Notes: generated from the sequence alone by a model not told the origin. A DNA stretch of 47,940 nt from JAPLZH01 sp964450345 (GCA_964450345.1 CAYVEL010000005.1:1-47940), one strand, 5' to 3'. Positions 1-8,186 are shown, counted from the stretch's first letter. Numbers and translations: made by a program.

Positions 1-2
1 AT

Positions 3-266
3 GAATGGTTAGAAGTGGGTAACTGGGTATATAAGAACTGGGATATCGTAGGTGGTCTATCATTCTTACCTCGTAGTGAATATGTTTATCAATTAGCTCC
101 TTACGAGACTATTAATAAAGAGAGATACGAAGAACTTCTAAAGAGATTCGAACACGTAGACTTCTCAAAGATTGTTACTTACGAAAAATCAGATGAGACA
201 GAAGTTAAGAAAGAACTAGCTTGTGCAGGAGGAGTGTGTGAAATCGAACCAGTTCCAACAAAGTAA
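3..266 (+). CDS. Adenosylcobalamin-dependent ribonucleoside-triphosphate reductase, C-terminal end (partial)
   Basis: The reading frame is open from the left edge, so only the last 87 codons are present. The residues GLSFLPRS followed by YQLAPYE, then a tail ending ELACAGGVCEIEPVPTK, match the C-terminus of class II ribonucleotide reductases. In this family the terminal cysteine pair (here C-AGGV-C) shuttles electrons from a thioredoxin or glutaredoxin to the active-site disulfide, while the enzyme converts ribonucleotides to deoxyribonucleotides in the cytoplasm. A glutaredoxin at 7.6 kb and a TrxB at 33.7 kb are possible redox partners (inference). A terminator follows at 292-332. The catalytic core and cobalamin-binding parts lie outside the window, so the class assignment rests on the tail only. 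Confidence 0.8.
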   Translation, partial: EWLEVGNWVYKNWDIVGGLSFLPRSEYVYQLAPYETINKERYEELLKRFEHVDFSKIVTYEKSDETEVKKELACAGGVCEIEPVPTK

Positions 267-291
267 TTTATAAAATTAAAATAGTTAAACC

Positions 292-332
292 AAAAAGACC
301 TTCTCTAGAAAATTCTAAGGGAGGTCTTTTTT
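292..332 (+). terminator. Rho-independent terminator of the reductase gene
   Basis: AAAAAGACCT pairs with AGGTCTTTTT across a loop of about 20 nt that is itself partly self-complementary, and a run of six T follows. It lies 25 bases after the reductase stop codon. Confidence 0.8.
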
Positions 333-360
333 GTTTGCATTTTTAAATGAATTAAATTTA

Positions 361-509
361 TATCACAAAAATATGTGTTTTGAATCCCGCACTACTTTCT
401 AGAATATCCGCAGGCGAGGTAGCCGAGGACTAGGATATTTTCTAGTCAGAAAATATCCGAATTCTAGAAAGTAGTGCGGGGTTCATTTACAACACATATT
501 TTTGTGATA
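361..509. repeat. Long imperfect inverted repeat upstream of rnpB
   Basis: Two arm segments match perfectly: 19 bp (361-379 with 491-509) and 20 bp (386-405 with 461-480). They are separated by a 6-nt bulge on the left and a 10-nt bulge on the right. The central part holds a further 11-bp hairpin (433-443 with 448-458, 4-nt loop). The innermost arm sequence AATATCCG recurs in the centre. The whole could fold into a very long cruciform or RNA hairpin. No reading frame is present. It resembles a miniature inverted-repeat element, but no transposase or target duplication is visible. Confidence 0.85.
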
Positions 510-513
510 TAAT
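486..513 (+). promoter_or_regulatory. Promoter of rnpB, partly inside the inverted repeat
   Basis: TTTACA (486-491), a 16-bp spacer and a perfect TATAAT (508-513). Transcription would start near 520, which is exactly where the P1 stem of RNase P RNA begins. The -35 box sits in the bulge of the inverted repeat's right arm, and the -10 box overlaps the repeat's last bases. Confidence 0.7.
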
Positions 514-519
514 ATTTAA

Positions 520-864
520 GCACATTAGATAACCGCGCCCACGCTGATTTATCAGCCAATGGGTGAGGAAAGTCCGAACTCAGCCTGATTAATTTCAGGA
601 GAATGGTAGTGGGTAATCCCCACGCAGAGTAATCTGATAGGTGCGAACAGTGACGCGAAGGTCGAAAGACTGGAGGATCTCTCGTAGATTAACTTTCTGG
701 CGACAGAAAGGTGCAACGGCTAAACCCTTACTTCTGTGCAAGGTCGTGCCAGGCGCAAGCTTGGAGTACCGCTTGAGCTAAATAGTAATATTTAGCCCAG
801 ATAAATGGTTATCGTCTAAAGTCTTTGGATTTTAGATACAGAATTCGGCTTATAGGTGTGCCAA
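520..864 (+). ncRNA. rnpB: RNase P RNA, bacterial type
   Basis: The catalytic RNA subunit of RNase P, which trims tRNA 5' leaders. Visible hallmarks are the conserved GAGGAAAGTCC segment at 565-575 and the matching 3' conserved region ACAGAA-x3-GGCTTAT around 838-853, which together form helix P4. The ends are set by helix P1, where GCACAT at 520-525 pairs with GTGTGC at 856-861. The length of about 345 nt is normal for a bacterial RNase P RNA. It has its own consensus promoter directly upstream and a strong terminator directly downstream. The exact 3' end is uncertain by a few bases. Confidence 0.95.
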
Positions 865-871
865 ATCGAAT

Positions 872-902
872 AACTCCGGCTAATTGCCGGAGTTTTCGTT
901 TA
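872..902 (+). terminator. Terminator of rnpB
   Basis: AACTCCGGC and GCCGGAGTT form a perfect 9-bp stem around a TAATT loop, followed by TTTTCGTTT. Confidence 0.85.
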
Positions 903-939
903 TTCACAAGGAGTAGTGTTTTGTTGCATTGGTTTAGTT

Positions 940-948
940 TGGTATAAT
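940..948 (+). promoter_or_regulatory. Extended -10 promoter of the O-antigen-ligase-like operon
   Basis: TGG directly before TATAAT (943-948) gives an extended -10. A TTGTTG at 921-926 may be a weak -35 at 16 bp. The start codon at 973 leaves a leader of about 18 nt without a Shine-Dalgarno sequence. Confidence 0.6.
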
Positions 949-972
949 ATACTTCGTAAATAAACCAAAAAT

Positions 973-3366
973 ATGAACGAAAATAATGCTCATGTGGTCA
1001 ATGATACAAAAGAAGTATCTGTACCAAAGTCTAAGTTAAGTTTGTTATTCCTAAATATAGCCGTATTTATAGGAGGTGTGATATTTATCCCAATTTCAGG
1101 GGTGGCAACTGATTTAGTAAAGACAGTGTTTATATCTGTTTTTGTATTATTATCATTAGTTCTATTCTGTATTCCTGTACTAAAGAAGGGAACTATCACT
1201 CTTCCAAAGGGTTTGATTTTCCAGTCTCTAGCATTATCTGTTTTTATAACAGCTCTATCTTCATTATTCAGTGGTGTATTTAAATATTCTTTCTGGGGTT
1301 ATGGTACCGAGGCATATACCGCAGGATTCGTATTAGTAACATTTACAGCATTTATCTTAGTATTTAATTTATTTAATTCTGAAAAGAGAATACTTCAGGC
1401 TTGGACATATTTAGGTTTAATGTCTTCTGCGGTTTTCTTGGTTTCTTTGATCTATTACATTTTAGCAGTACTAGGTAAGGTTACTTATACATGGAGTCCT
1501 ACTGGTCCATATGCTGATACAGCAATTATTCTAGGTTTAATGTTGGTTATAGTTTCTGTTGGTATTCAGTTCTTTAAACTTTCTCTAAAACAAAAAATAA
1601 TAGGATATGTGGTGTTTGGTCTAGTCTTATTATTACTTGGATTAACTGCACTTCCTCTCTCTATTTTATGGAATTTATTAGCTGTAGTATCTGTAATATT
1701 ATTTGCAGTTTCTATTCTAAACTTCAATAAGACTCACGGTAATAGTCAGTTTAGTTCAAAGAGCGCCGCAGCTATTCCTTTCATAATTCTGTTTGTCATA
1801 TCTGTTCTATTCTCTGTTATTCCTACAAAAATTTATAATCTAGCTCCAAGATATATAGCGTCAAATGTAACTAGTAATACAGGAGCTGATTGGTCAGTTA
1901 CTAAAGATTTAGCATGGAGCACTATTAAAATAGATCCTGTTTTTGGTCCAGGACCAAACTTGCTAGTTAAGAATTCTTGGAATAATAGACCAGCATCAGT
2001 TAATGACTCAAGCTTCTGGAATACAGATATTTATTATGCTAAAGGTACTATTCAGACATTCATGCTTTCAAACGGTGTTCTAGGAATGATTTCTTGGTTT
2101 GTATTCTTCTTAACAGTATTTATTACTGGAATCAGATTAATCTTAAAGGCAAGATATGAGATTAAATGGTCAGATTTATTGTCTGGAGTTTCTTTGTTCT
2201 ATATCTCATTAACTCTTATCACTTATTCAGGAAGTGTTTATCTAGTATTTCTATCTATAATATTAGTTGCATTATATTTAGCTAATAAGAATTCTGATAA
2301 TAAACATGAGCGTGTTTTAGGAAAAGGGGCAATAGGAAAGGTTTTGAGCATTGTATTAGTTGTCATTCTTCTTGTTTCTACAGTAACTTACATCTACGGT
2401 CTTGCTAAGAGAGTTGTAGCACAGAATAAGGTTATATACGCTTCTAAGATGATGATAAATAATAAATTAGATGAAGCAGAATCACAGGTTTTTGAAGCAG
2501 CAAAACTTACGGGGATAGATGGTTACTATAAGGCTGTATTTAATTTAGAAGTTGGTAAGTTGAGTGAGGTTATTAAAAATGCTCCTAAGAATGGTGCAGA
2601 AGACACTGATTGGGCTGAAAAATTTAACAAGGCTCTTACTAATGTTTTGATCGCAGGTAATCTATTAACAGAATCTTTCCCTAATAATAATACTAATTTA
2701 TTGACCGTCGCTAATTTTTACAATGACAGTGCTTCAATAAAAATTCCAGGTGCATATGATAAAGCAAAAAGTATTTATGATTCTGTAATTTCTGAGAATC
2801 CCAAGTCTCCAGCAACATATTACTTCTTAGCAAAACTAGAGTTTAATAATGGTGATGTTGATTCTGCAATAAGTAATCTTTCTAAGGCTATTGAACTTAA
2901 ACCAAGCGTTATAGATTTCCAGTTAGGTTTAGCTGATATTTATCTTGCTAAGAAAGATTACGAAAAGACTGTTGAGGTATTAATGAATGGTATAAAGGCA
3001 ATAGCTCCATCTGAGAGTCAGCTTATGTATGACAAGCTTGCTTTGGTCTTATATGGCACAAAACAATATGATAAGGCTATTCCAGTATTCGTAAGAATAT
3101 TACAGCTACCACCTCAGATTCAGGATTACTCTTATGCTAATGTTAAATATTACTTAGGCCTATCTTTGGTTAAGCAAGGTGATTTTGATAATGCGCTTGT
3201 ACTCTTTAATGATATTAAAACTACAAATCAGGAAAATACTGATCTAGATAGAATCATAAGTAGCATAAAGGCAAAGAAGGATCCATTCCCAGATTATGTT
3301 CCAGAAGTAAAACAGGCTACAACTACCGCAAAGAAAGCAATTCCTACTCCTACTAAAAAGAAATAA
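973..3366 (+). CDS. O-antigen-ligase-like polytopic membrane protein with C-terminal TPR repeats
   Basis: A 797-residue protein. Roughly residues 20-490 are a run of hydrophobic segments with the layout of O-antigen ligase/Wzy-type proteins: many helices and a large outward loop near residues 295-355. Residues about 600-775 contain tetratricopeptide-type repeats, for example the stretch with AKLEFNNGDVDSAISNLSKA and the following LGLADIYLAKKDYEKTVEVL. The tail is Lys/Thr-rich. Ligases of this fold move lipid-linked glycans onto lipids or proteins on the outer face of the membrane. Here the acceptor is unknown. It is two bases from murJ and clearly co-transcribed, which ties it to export and handling of lipid-linked sugars. 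The ligase call rests on topology; no catalytic residues were assigned. Confidence 0.65.
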   Translation: MNENNAHVVNDTKEVSVPKSKLSLLFLNIAVFIGGVIFIPISGVATDLVKTVFISVFVLLSLVLFCIPVLKKGTITLPKGLIFQSLALSVFITALSSLFSGVFKYSFWGYGTEAYTAGFVLVTFTAFILVFNLFNSEKRILQAWTYLGLMSSAVFLVSLIYYILAVLGKVTYTWSPTGPYADTAIILGLMLVIVSVGIQFFKLSLKQKIIGYVVFGLVLLLLGLTALPLSILWNLLAVVSVILFAVSILNFNKTHGNSQFSSKSAAAIPFIILFVISVLFSVIPTKIYNLAPRYIASNVTSNTGADWSVTKDLAWSTIKIDPVFGPGPNLLVKNSWNNRPASVNDSSFWNTDIYYAKGTIQTFMLSNGVLGMISWFVFFLTVFITGIRLILKARYEIKWSDLLSGVSLFYISLTLITYSGSVYLVFLSIILVALYLANKNSDNKHERVLGKGAIGKVLSIVLVVILLVSTVTYIYGLAKRVVAQNKVIYASKMMINNKLDEAESQVFEAAKLTGIDGYYKAVFNLEVGKLSEVIKNAPKNGAEDTDWAEKFNKALTNVLIAGNLLTESFPNNNTNLLTVANFYNDSASIKIPGAYDKAKSIYDSVISENPKSPATYYFLAKLEFNNGDVDSAISNLSKAIELKPSVIDFQLGLADIYLAKKDYEKTVEVLMNGIKAIAPSESQLMYDKLALVLYGTKQYDKAIPVFVRILQLPPQIQDYSYANVKYYLGLSLVKQGDFDNALVLFNDIKTTNQENTDLDRIISSIKAKKDPFPDYVPEVKQATTTAKKAIPTPTKKK

Positions 3367-3368
3367 AG

Positions 3369-5048
3369 ATGGTTAAGCAAATGATGAATTTGCTAAAAAA
3401 AGAGATAAGCGGCCTTCATGAGGCTGCTTATCTTCTTGGTTTATTCGCTTTTCTTTCCCAGCTTTTAGCTGTGGTTAGAGATAGACTTCTTACTTATTAT
3501 TTTGGAGCTGGAAGTGAGCTTGATATATATTATGCTTCGTTTAAGGTACCAGACACTATTTTCGTTATGGCTGCATCAGTTGTGGCTGTTTCGATTTTGG
3601 TTCCAATAATTGTAGATAAAAGTGAAAAGGGTAAAGCAGAAGAAAAAGCATTCATTAACTCAATTTTCAGTTTCTTTTCAGTATTCATGATAGTGGTTTC
3701 TATAGCTTCGTTTTTCTTAATGCCTTATATATTGAATATTATTTATTCTGGTATGGCTCCAGAAAAGCTTGAATCAGTAATTAAACTATCTAGAATACTT
3801 TTACTTCAGCCATTTATCTTAGGTTTTGCTAATTTGTTTGGAAGTATAGTTCAGGTTCATAAGCAATTCTTCGTCTATGCTCTCGGTCCAATTCTTTATA
3901 ATTTTGGAATTATATTAGGGATAGTATTTTTCTATAAACAATTAGGATTATCGGGACTAATATTCGGAGTAATTCTAGGAGCGATATTACAATTAGTAAT
4001 ACAAATTCCTGCGATTAGACATAATGATTTAGTACCAAGATTTTCTAAATTCGATATGGCTGTAATTAGACAGGTTATTAATCAATCATTACCTAGAACT
4101 ATTTCTTTGGGTGTAAGTACTGTGGCGGTTTTGTTCTTAACTGCATTTGCTGCGCGTATGACTGAGGGTTCTATATCTATTTTTACTTTGGCTTTTAATT
4201 TGCAGGGTGTGCCACTTGCTATTATTGGAATGAGTTATTCTCTAGCGGCTTTTCCTGCACTTTCAAGAATGTATACCAGAAATGATATCGCTGGTTTTAT
4301 TGCAGAAATTAAATCTTCCTTGGGTCATATTATTTTCTGGTCATGGCCGGTAATTATTCTTTTCGTAGTTCTTAGAGCACAGATAGTGAGGGTTATTTTA
4401 GGTTCAAGTTCTAAATTTACTTGGTCTGATACAAAATTAACTGCAGCGGTTTTTGCCATTATGGCTTTGTCTGTTTTGGGACAGGCGGTGGTACTTCTTA
4501 TAACCAGAGCTTTTTATGCAGCAAAGAACACTTATATACCACTAGTTGTTAATTCATTTACAGCTATCATGACAATTGTTTTCTCTATGATATTTATAGA
4601 TGTTTATGATATATGTCCAGGCTTTAAAGATTGGATTACTCATGTAATGAGAGTGGATGGAACAGCAGGCTCAGAGGTTTTGATGTTGTCCATAGGTTTT
4701 TCTTTGTCGCTATTGATGGATGGAATTATATTGTGGATAATATTCGCTAAGAAATTTAAAAGTAATTATAGTAATTTATCAAAAACATTTATCCAGTCTC
4801 TTTTCTCTTCACTTGTAATAGGATTAGTTACTTATTTTTCACTTAATATATTCAGTAGGATGTTCGATATAAATACTGTTATGGGAGTATTCCTGCATGG
4901 TTTTGTTTCTGGAATGATGGGTATTATTGTGGGTATATCTGTTCTTAAAATACTTAAAAATAAAGAAATTGAAGAGATCTGGGAAACTTTACATCGTAAG
5001 TTCTGGAAGGCTAAAGTCGACATAGGAGGACCAGACACCCTTCAATAA
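3369..5048 (+). CDS. murJ: Lipid II flippase MurJ
   Basis: A 559-residue polytopic membrane protein of the MVF/MurJ family. The N-terminal part carries the family pattern LAVVRDRLLTYYFGAGSELD followed by FKVPDTIF, where the Arg-Asp-Arg and Pro residues line the central cavity. About 14 hydrophobic helices follow. MurJ moves the undecaprenyl-linked peptidoglycan precursor lipid II from the cytoplasmic to the outer face of the membrane. It starts two bases after the ligase-like gene and is followed 20 bases later by lepA. The C-terminal stretch is charged and cytoplasmic. The length is slightly above the usual 500-530 residues. Confidence 0.85.
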   Translation: MVKQMMNLLKKEISGLHEAAYLLGLFAFLSQLLAVVRDRLLTYYFGAGSELDIYYASFKVPDTIFVMAASVVAVSILVPIIVDKSEKGKAEEKAFINSIFSFFSVFMIVVSIASFFLMPYILNIIYSGMAPEKLESVIKLSRILLLQPFILGFANLFGSIVQVHKQFFVYALGPILYNFGIILGIVFFYKQLGLSGLIFGVILGAILQLVIQIPAIRHNDLVPRFSKFDMAVIRQVINQSLPRTISLGVSTVAVLFLTAFAARMTEGSISIFTLAFNLQGVPLAIIGMSYSLAAFPALSRMYTRNDIAGFIAEIKSSLGHIIFWSWPVIILFVVLRAQIVRVILGSSSKFTWSDTKLTAAVFAIMALSVLGQAVVLLITRAFYAAKNTYIPLVVNSFTAIMTIVFSMIFIDVYDICPGFKDWITHVMRVDGTAGSEVLMLSIGFSLSLLMDGIILWIIFAKKFKSNYSNLSKTFIQSLFSSLVIGLVTYFSLNIFSRMFDINTVMGVFLHGFVSGMMGIIVGISVLKILKNKEIEEIWETLHRKFWKAKVDIGGPDTLQ

Positions 5049-5059
5049 TCCTGAATTTC

Positions 5060-5068
5060 TGGTAGTAT
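5060..5068 (+). promoter_or_regulatory. Extended -10 promoter that places the lepA start at 5075
   Basis: TGG-TAGTAT ends at 5068. The first ATG begins immediately after it and cannot lie on an mRNA made from this promoter, while the second ATG (5075) is exactly 6 nt downstream, where transcription should begin. This is the same -10-to-ATG spacing as at many other genes here. Confidence 0.55.
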
Positions 5069-5074
5069 ATGGCA

Positions 5075-6883
5075 ATGGATTTAAACAAGATCCGAAATTT
5101 TAGCATTATAGCGCATATTGACCACGGTAAGTCTACATTGGCTGACCGTTTTCTTGAGATTACTAATACGATTGAAAAGAGAAAGATGCATGAGCAAGTT
5201 TTGGACTCAATGGAACTCGAAAGAGAGCGCGGTATCACTATTAAGATGCAGCCTGTGAGAATGGACTATAAGTATAATGGTGAAGACTATATTATTAACT
5301 TAATTGATACTCCAGGACACATAGACTTCTACTATGAGGTATCTCGTGCTTTGCGTGCAGTAGAGGGTTCTATATTGCTTGTAGACGCCACTCAGGGCGT
5401 TCAGGCACAGACATTAACTACTTTAGCTATGGCTCGTGAAGCAGGGCTCGTTATTATTCCTGTGGTTAGTAAGATAGATTCACCGCTAGCACGTGTAGCA
5501 GAAACTAAAGCAGAAATTTCTAAAGTTTTAGGATGTTCAGAAAGTGATATTTTAGAATGTTCAGGAAAGACCGGAGAAGGTGTTCCAGAACTTTTAAATG
5601 AAATTATCAGAAAGATTCCAGCTCCTAAGACTCAGTATATTGGTAATAATAATTTCAGAGCTCTTGTTTTCGATTTTCAATATTCTAACCATAAAGGAGT
5701 TATCGTTTATGTTCGTGTTATAGACGGTAAAGCTTCCAGACATGATCAATTATTATTCAGTGCTGCTAATGAGCGTTTCTTAGCTATGGAGGTGGGAATA
5801 TTCGCTCCAGAAGATACACCTAAGGAATTTATCGGTGCAGGAGAAATTGGTTATATAGTTACTGGTATTAAACAGCCGGGTATTGCATCTGTGGGAGATA
5901 CTATTACTACATTTAAGAGTCCTCTACCTGTTCTTCATGGATATATGACTCCGGCTCCAGTAGTTTGGGCATCTGTATTTCCAGAGAGTCAGGATGATTT
6001 TAATACTTTGAGACAGGGGCTCGAACGCTTACGACTATCAGATAGTTCATTCTCATTCGAAGAGGAAGCTTCTGGTACTCTTGGACGCGGATTTAGATGT
6101 GGATTCCTTGGAATGCTTCATTTGGAAATTATTACAGAAAGACTTAGAAGGGAATTTAATCTTAACTTAGTCGTAACTACTCCAAGCATTACTTATGAAG
6201 TAACAGAGAAGAATGGTAAGACTAAAATAGTTTATTCACCACCTCTATTTCCAGAATACGGAACAATTACTAAGATACGAGAACCTTGGGTTTATATAAA
6301 TGTGATTTCACCTTTTATATATGTCGGTCCAATCATGCAGTTATTGTATGAACACGAGGCTAATGTTGGTGATACAGAAATATTCGGTGATGGCAGAAAC
6401 TCTATTCATGCAGAAATGCCTTTACGTGAATTGATGAGAAATTTCTTTGATGAATTAAAAGCTTGCACTTCAGGTTTTGCTTCCGTTTCCTATAATATCG
6501 GAGAAATGAGAGATGCTGATGTAGTTAAGCTCGATCTAGTAGTGGCTGATGAAGTAGTTCCCGCATTCACCAGGATCGTATCTACAAAGAGGGTTAGAGA
6601 AGAAGCAGAGAAAGCAGTAGAAAAATTACATTCAGTATTACCTAAGCAGTTATTCGTAACAAAGATTCAGGGTAAAGCAGAAGGTAAGATTATCGCATCT
6701 AGAACTTTGAGTGCTATGAGAAAAGATGTTACCGGATACCTATACGGAGGAGATAGAACTAGAAAGATGAAGCTTTGGGAACAGCAAAAGGAAGGTAAGA
6801 AACGTCTCTTAGAGAGAGGACGTGGAAATGTGAATATTCCTCAGGAGGTGTTCGTAAAGATGATGAAGAGCGGAGACAATTAA
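5075..6883 (+). CDS. lepA: Elongation factor 4 (back-translocating GTPase LepA)
   Basis: A 602-residue translational GTPase. The G-domain motifs are clear: AHIDHGKST (P-loop) near residue 12-20, RERGITIK (switch I), DTPGHIDF (switch II) and SKID for guanine recognition. The LepA-specific C-terminal domain is present, including the conserved stretch around GGDRTRKMKLWEQQKEGKKR. EF4 binds stalled or mis-translocated ribosomes and helps elongation under stress. An upstream ATG at 5069 would add two residues. The later ATG gives the usual family N-terminus (MDLNKIRNFSIIAHIDHG) and fits a leaderless transcript from the -10 box at 5063-5068. Read-through from murJ is also possible. Confidence 0.95.
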   Translation: MDLNKIRNFSIIAHIDHGKSTLADRFLEITNTIEKRKMHEQVLDSMELERERGITIKMQPVRMDYKYNGEDYIINLIDTPGHIDFYYEVSRALRAVEGSILLVDATQGVQAQTLTTLAMAREAGLVIIPVVSKIDSPLARVAETKAEISKVLGCSESDILECSGKTGEGVPELLNEIIRKIPAPKTQYIGNNNFRALVFDFQYSNHKGVIVYVRVIDGKASRHDQLLFSAANERFLAMEVGIFAPEDTPKEFIGAGEIGYIVTGIKQPGIASVGDTITTFKSPLPVLHGYMTPAPVVWASVFPESQDDFNTLRQGLERLRLSDSSFSFEEEASGTLGRGFRCGFLGMLHLEIITERLRREFNLNLVVTTPSITYEVTEKNGKTKIVYSPPLFPEYGTITKIREPWVYINVISPFIYVGPIMQLLYEHEANVGDTEIFGDGRNSIHAEMPLRELMRNFFDELKACTSGFASVSYNIGEMRDADVVKLDLVVADEVVPAFTRIVSTKRVREEAEKAVEKLHSVLPKQLFVTKIQGKAEGKIIASRTLSAMRKDVTGYLYGGDRTRKMKLWEQQKEGKKRLLERGRGNVNIPQEVFVKMMKSGDN

Positions 6884-6900
6884 TCTATAAAATTTTAAAC

Positions 6901-6932
6901 AAAAAATCCTCTAGAAAATTAGAGGATTTTTT
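6901..6932. terminator. Bidirectional terminator between lepA and a small minus-strand gene
   Basis: A perfect 13-bp stem AAAAAATCCTCTA / TAGAGGATTTTTT with a 6-nt loop. The A- and T-runs on both sides let it serve lepA on the plus strand and the 36-codon gene at 6955-7065 on the minus strand. Confidence 0.85.
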
Positions 6933-6954
6933 GTTTGTTTTTTGGTTTAAAATA

Positions 6955-7065
6955 CTAAATCTTCCAAGCTGGGAAGTAAAGAATAACCATACTTACGATT
7001 ACTAGAACTCCTATTACTAACATTAGGAAATTAGCAGCCTTTTTTGTTGTTTTGTGGAAAAGCAT
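6955..7065 (-). CDS. Putative 36-residue single-pass membrane protein
   Basis: A short frame beginning MLFHKTTKKAANFLMLV and ending VILYFPAWKI. It has a basic N-terminus (His/Lys) and one hydrophobic helix of about 20 residues, and would insert with the N-terminus inside. It fits exactly between the bidirectional terminator at 6901-6932 and the divergent promoter region before the FtsB-like gene. This is the evidence that it is a real gene and not a chance frame. Its function is not recognisable. The divergent neighbour is a cell-division-type membrane protein, which may or may not be relevant. Confidence 0.5.
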   Translation of the reverse strand: MLFHKTTKKAANFLMLVIGVLVIVSMVILYFPAWKI

Positions 7066-7172
7066 ATTATTGTTGAATTATTGTATAATAAGAATATACC
7101 ATAAAACATATTTTATGTGTAAGTTTTAAGTGTATATTTTTTAAAGGTATTTTTCGTTAGTTATTCTTAAAA

Positions 7173-7520
7173 ATGAGAGAATTTCATAAAAAAAGAAAAC
7201 TAAATTCAGTTATATATTCTGCTCCAACAGCAGTCCTGCTTTTTATTATCATATTATTTTTAGCTAGAGCTAGCTGGAATTCTTACCACACATACTCTAA
7301 TAGTAAGGCTTCATCTAATAATTCTTATTTGGAATTAAAGTCTTTAAGAGATAGGGAAAATTATCTAAAAGAGCGTATTAATTTTTTAAATACCGATGAA
7401 GGGGTGGAGGCTGAAATAAGAAGTAAGTATAAGGCGGTGAAAGAAGGTGAGGAAATGACTGTTATAGTAGAGGATGATTCTATAAATAACACTATTAGAT
7501 CTACTTCTACTAAGCCATAA
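7173..7520 (+). CDS. FtsB/DivIC-like septum formation initiator protein
   Basis: 115 residues with a short basic N-terminus (MREFHKKRKL), one transmembrane helix at about 14-33, then a charged helical stretch at about 50-75 with heptad-like spacing (LKSLRDRENYLKERINFLN). This is followed by the family-like GVEAEIRSKYKAVKEGEEMTVIV segment and a disordered Thr/Ser tail. This is the architecture of FtsB/DivIC proteins, which recruit septal wall enzymes to the FtsZ ring through an extracytoplasmic coiled coil. A TATTCT about 5 nt before the ATG could be its -10 box. The ftsA-ftsZ genes are 30 kb away. Confidence 0.75.
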   Translation: MREFHKKRKLNSVIYSAPTAVLLFIIILFLARASWNSYHTYSNSKASSNNSYLELKSLRDRENYLKERINFLNTDEGVEAEIRSKYKAVKEGEEMTVIVEDDSINNTIRSTSTKP

Positions 7521-7580
7521 AGTGGTCTAAATGTGTATTTTATAGTCTTATATTAATCCACAGCGATTTGTTAATCTTTC

Positions 7581-7589
7581 TGTTATAAT
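7581..7589 (+). promoter_or_regulatory. Extended -10 promoter of the glutaredoxin gene
   Basis: TGT-TATAAT (TATAAT at 7584-7589), nine bases before the start codon. The predicted transcript has a leader of only two or three bases. Confidence 0.65.
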
Positions 7590-7598
7590 CAAAAAACT

Positions 7599-7844
7599 AT
7601 GGCAAATACAAAAAAAATAGAAATCTATTCCACACCAACATGTCATTATTGTCATTTGGCAAAGGATTTTTTAACTAAGAATAATATTTCTTACGTTGAA
7701 TATAATGTTGCGACTGATTTAGCTAAAAGAAAGGAAATGGTAGAAGTTTCAGGACAGCTCGGAGTTCCTGTGATTGTGATTGATGGAGAAGTTTCTGTTG
7801 GTTTTGATGAAGCTGCTCTTGCTAAAGATTTAGGTATAAAATAA
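7599..7844 (+). CDS. Glutaredoxin-like thiol oxidoreductase
   Basis: 81 residues, a single thioredoxin-fold domain. The redox motif is Cys15-His-Tyr-Cys18 in STPTCHYCHLAK. The cis-proline follows in LGVPVIVID, and the closing VGFD motif is in place. Proteins of this size resemble NrdH/glutaredoxin C1-type electron donors, which reduce ribonucleotide reductase or other cytoplasmic disulfides. No signal peptide is present. It is the only thiol donor of this type seen here and could serve the reductase whose tail opens the window (inference). tRNA-Arg begins 20 bases after its stop. Confidence 0.85.
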   Translation: MANTKKIEIYSTPTCHYCHLAKDFLTKNNISYVEYNVATDLAKRKEMVEVSGQLGVPVIVIDGEVSVGFDEAALAKDLGIK

Positions 7845-7864
7845 ACTGGAGCCACTGTGCTCCT

Positions 7865-7936
7865 GCCATCGTAGTTCAATGGATAGAATAGTCCCGTCCT
7901 AAGGGATAGATGCAGGTTCGATTCCTGCCGACGGCA
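7865..7936 (+). tRNA. tRNA-Arg (anticodon CCT)
   Basis: A 72-nt cloverleaf. Acceptor GCCATCG/CGACGGC has one A-C mismatch at pair 4-69. D stem GTTC/GAAT. Anticodon stem GTCCC/GGGAT with loop GTCCTAA (anticodon CCT, reads AGG). T arm GCAGG-TTCGATT-CCTGC. Discriminator A, and no encoded CCA. Confidence 0.9.
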
Positions 7937-7942
7937 CTAAAT

Positions 7943-7976
7943 AAATCAAAAACACGCGTAAGCGTGTTTTTGATTT
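7943..7976 (+). terminator. Terminator after tRNA-Arg
   Basis: A perfect 15-bp stem (7943-7957 with 7962-7976) around a GTAA loop. It ends in T-rich sequence and is A-rich on the 5' side, so it can act in both directions. Confidence 0.85.
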
Positions 7977-7991
7977 GTAATCACTCTATCA

Positions 7992-8099
7992 GGAATCGAA
8001 AGCCGGACCGCAGTCTCGTTGTGAGCGAAGCGAACAAGAGACAAGGGAGGCGGGGTCGCAGGGTTTTTTGCGGAGCAAAAAGAACCTGTGACCGATTCC
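7992..8099. repeat. Structured extragenic element with purine-rich loop, downstream of tRNA-Arg
   Basis: GGAATCG (7992-7998) and CGATTCC (8093-8099) could close a multi-branched structure. It would contain one hairpin at 8013-8042 (GTCTC/GAGAC plus TTGT/ACAA) with the loop GAGCGAAGCG, and a second of about 19 bp at 8054-8093 with a GGA loop. It is much richer in G+C than its surroundings. A short frame crosses it but overlaps the tRNA and has no family features. A similar element follows tRNA-Glu. Confidence 0.6.
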
Positions 8100-8137
8100 C
8101 AATAAGTCTTTCATAATTACATATATCTTGTGCCTAG

Positions 8138-8172
8138 AAACACTATTGAACTTGTCTATATTAGTGTTTTTT
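8138..8172 (+). terminator. Terminator just before the gene at 8187
   Basis: AAACACTA pairs with TAGTGTTT and is followed by TTTT. It ends in the T/TG that begins the extended -10 of the next gene, so one transcription unit ends where the next begins. Confidence 0.55.
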
Positions 8173-8180
8173 GATAATAT
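8172..8180 (+). promoter_or_regulatory. Extended -10 of the 96-residue membrane protein gene
   Basis: TGA-TAATAT ends at 8180 and the ATG follows exactly 6 nt later, so the mRNA is probably leaderless. Confidence 0.55.
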
Positions 8181-8186
8181 GTTTTC

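Noticed and set aside
7910..8116. A 68-codon frame after tRNA-Arg
   Set aside because: It starts inside the tRNA, crosses a terminator and reads through a hairpin element; the Arg-rich translation looks random.
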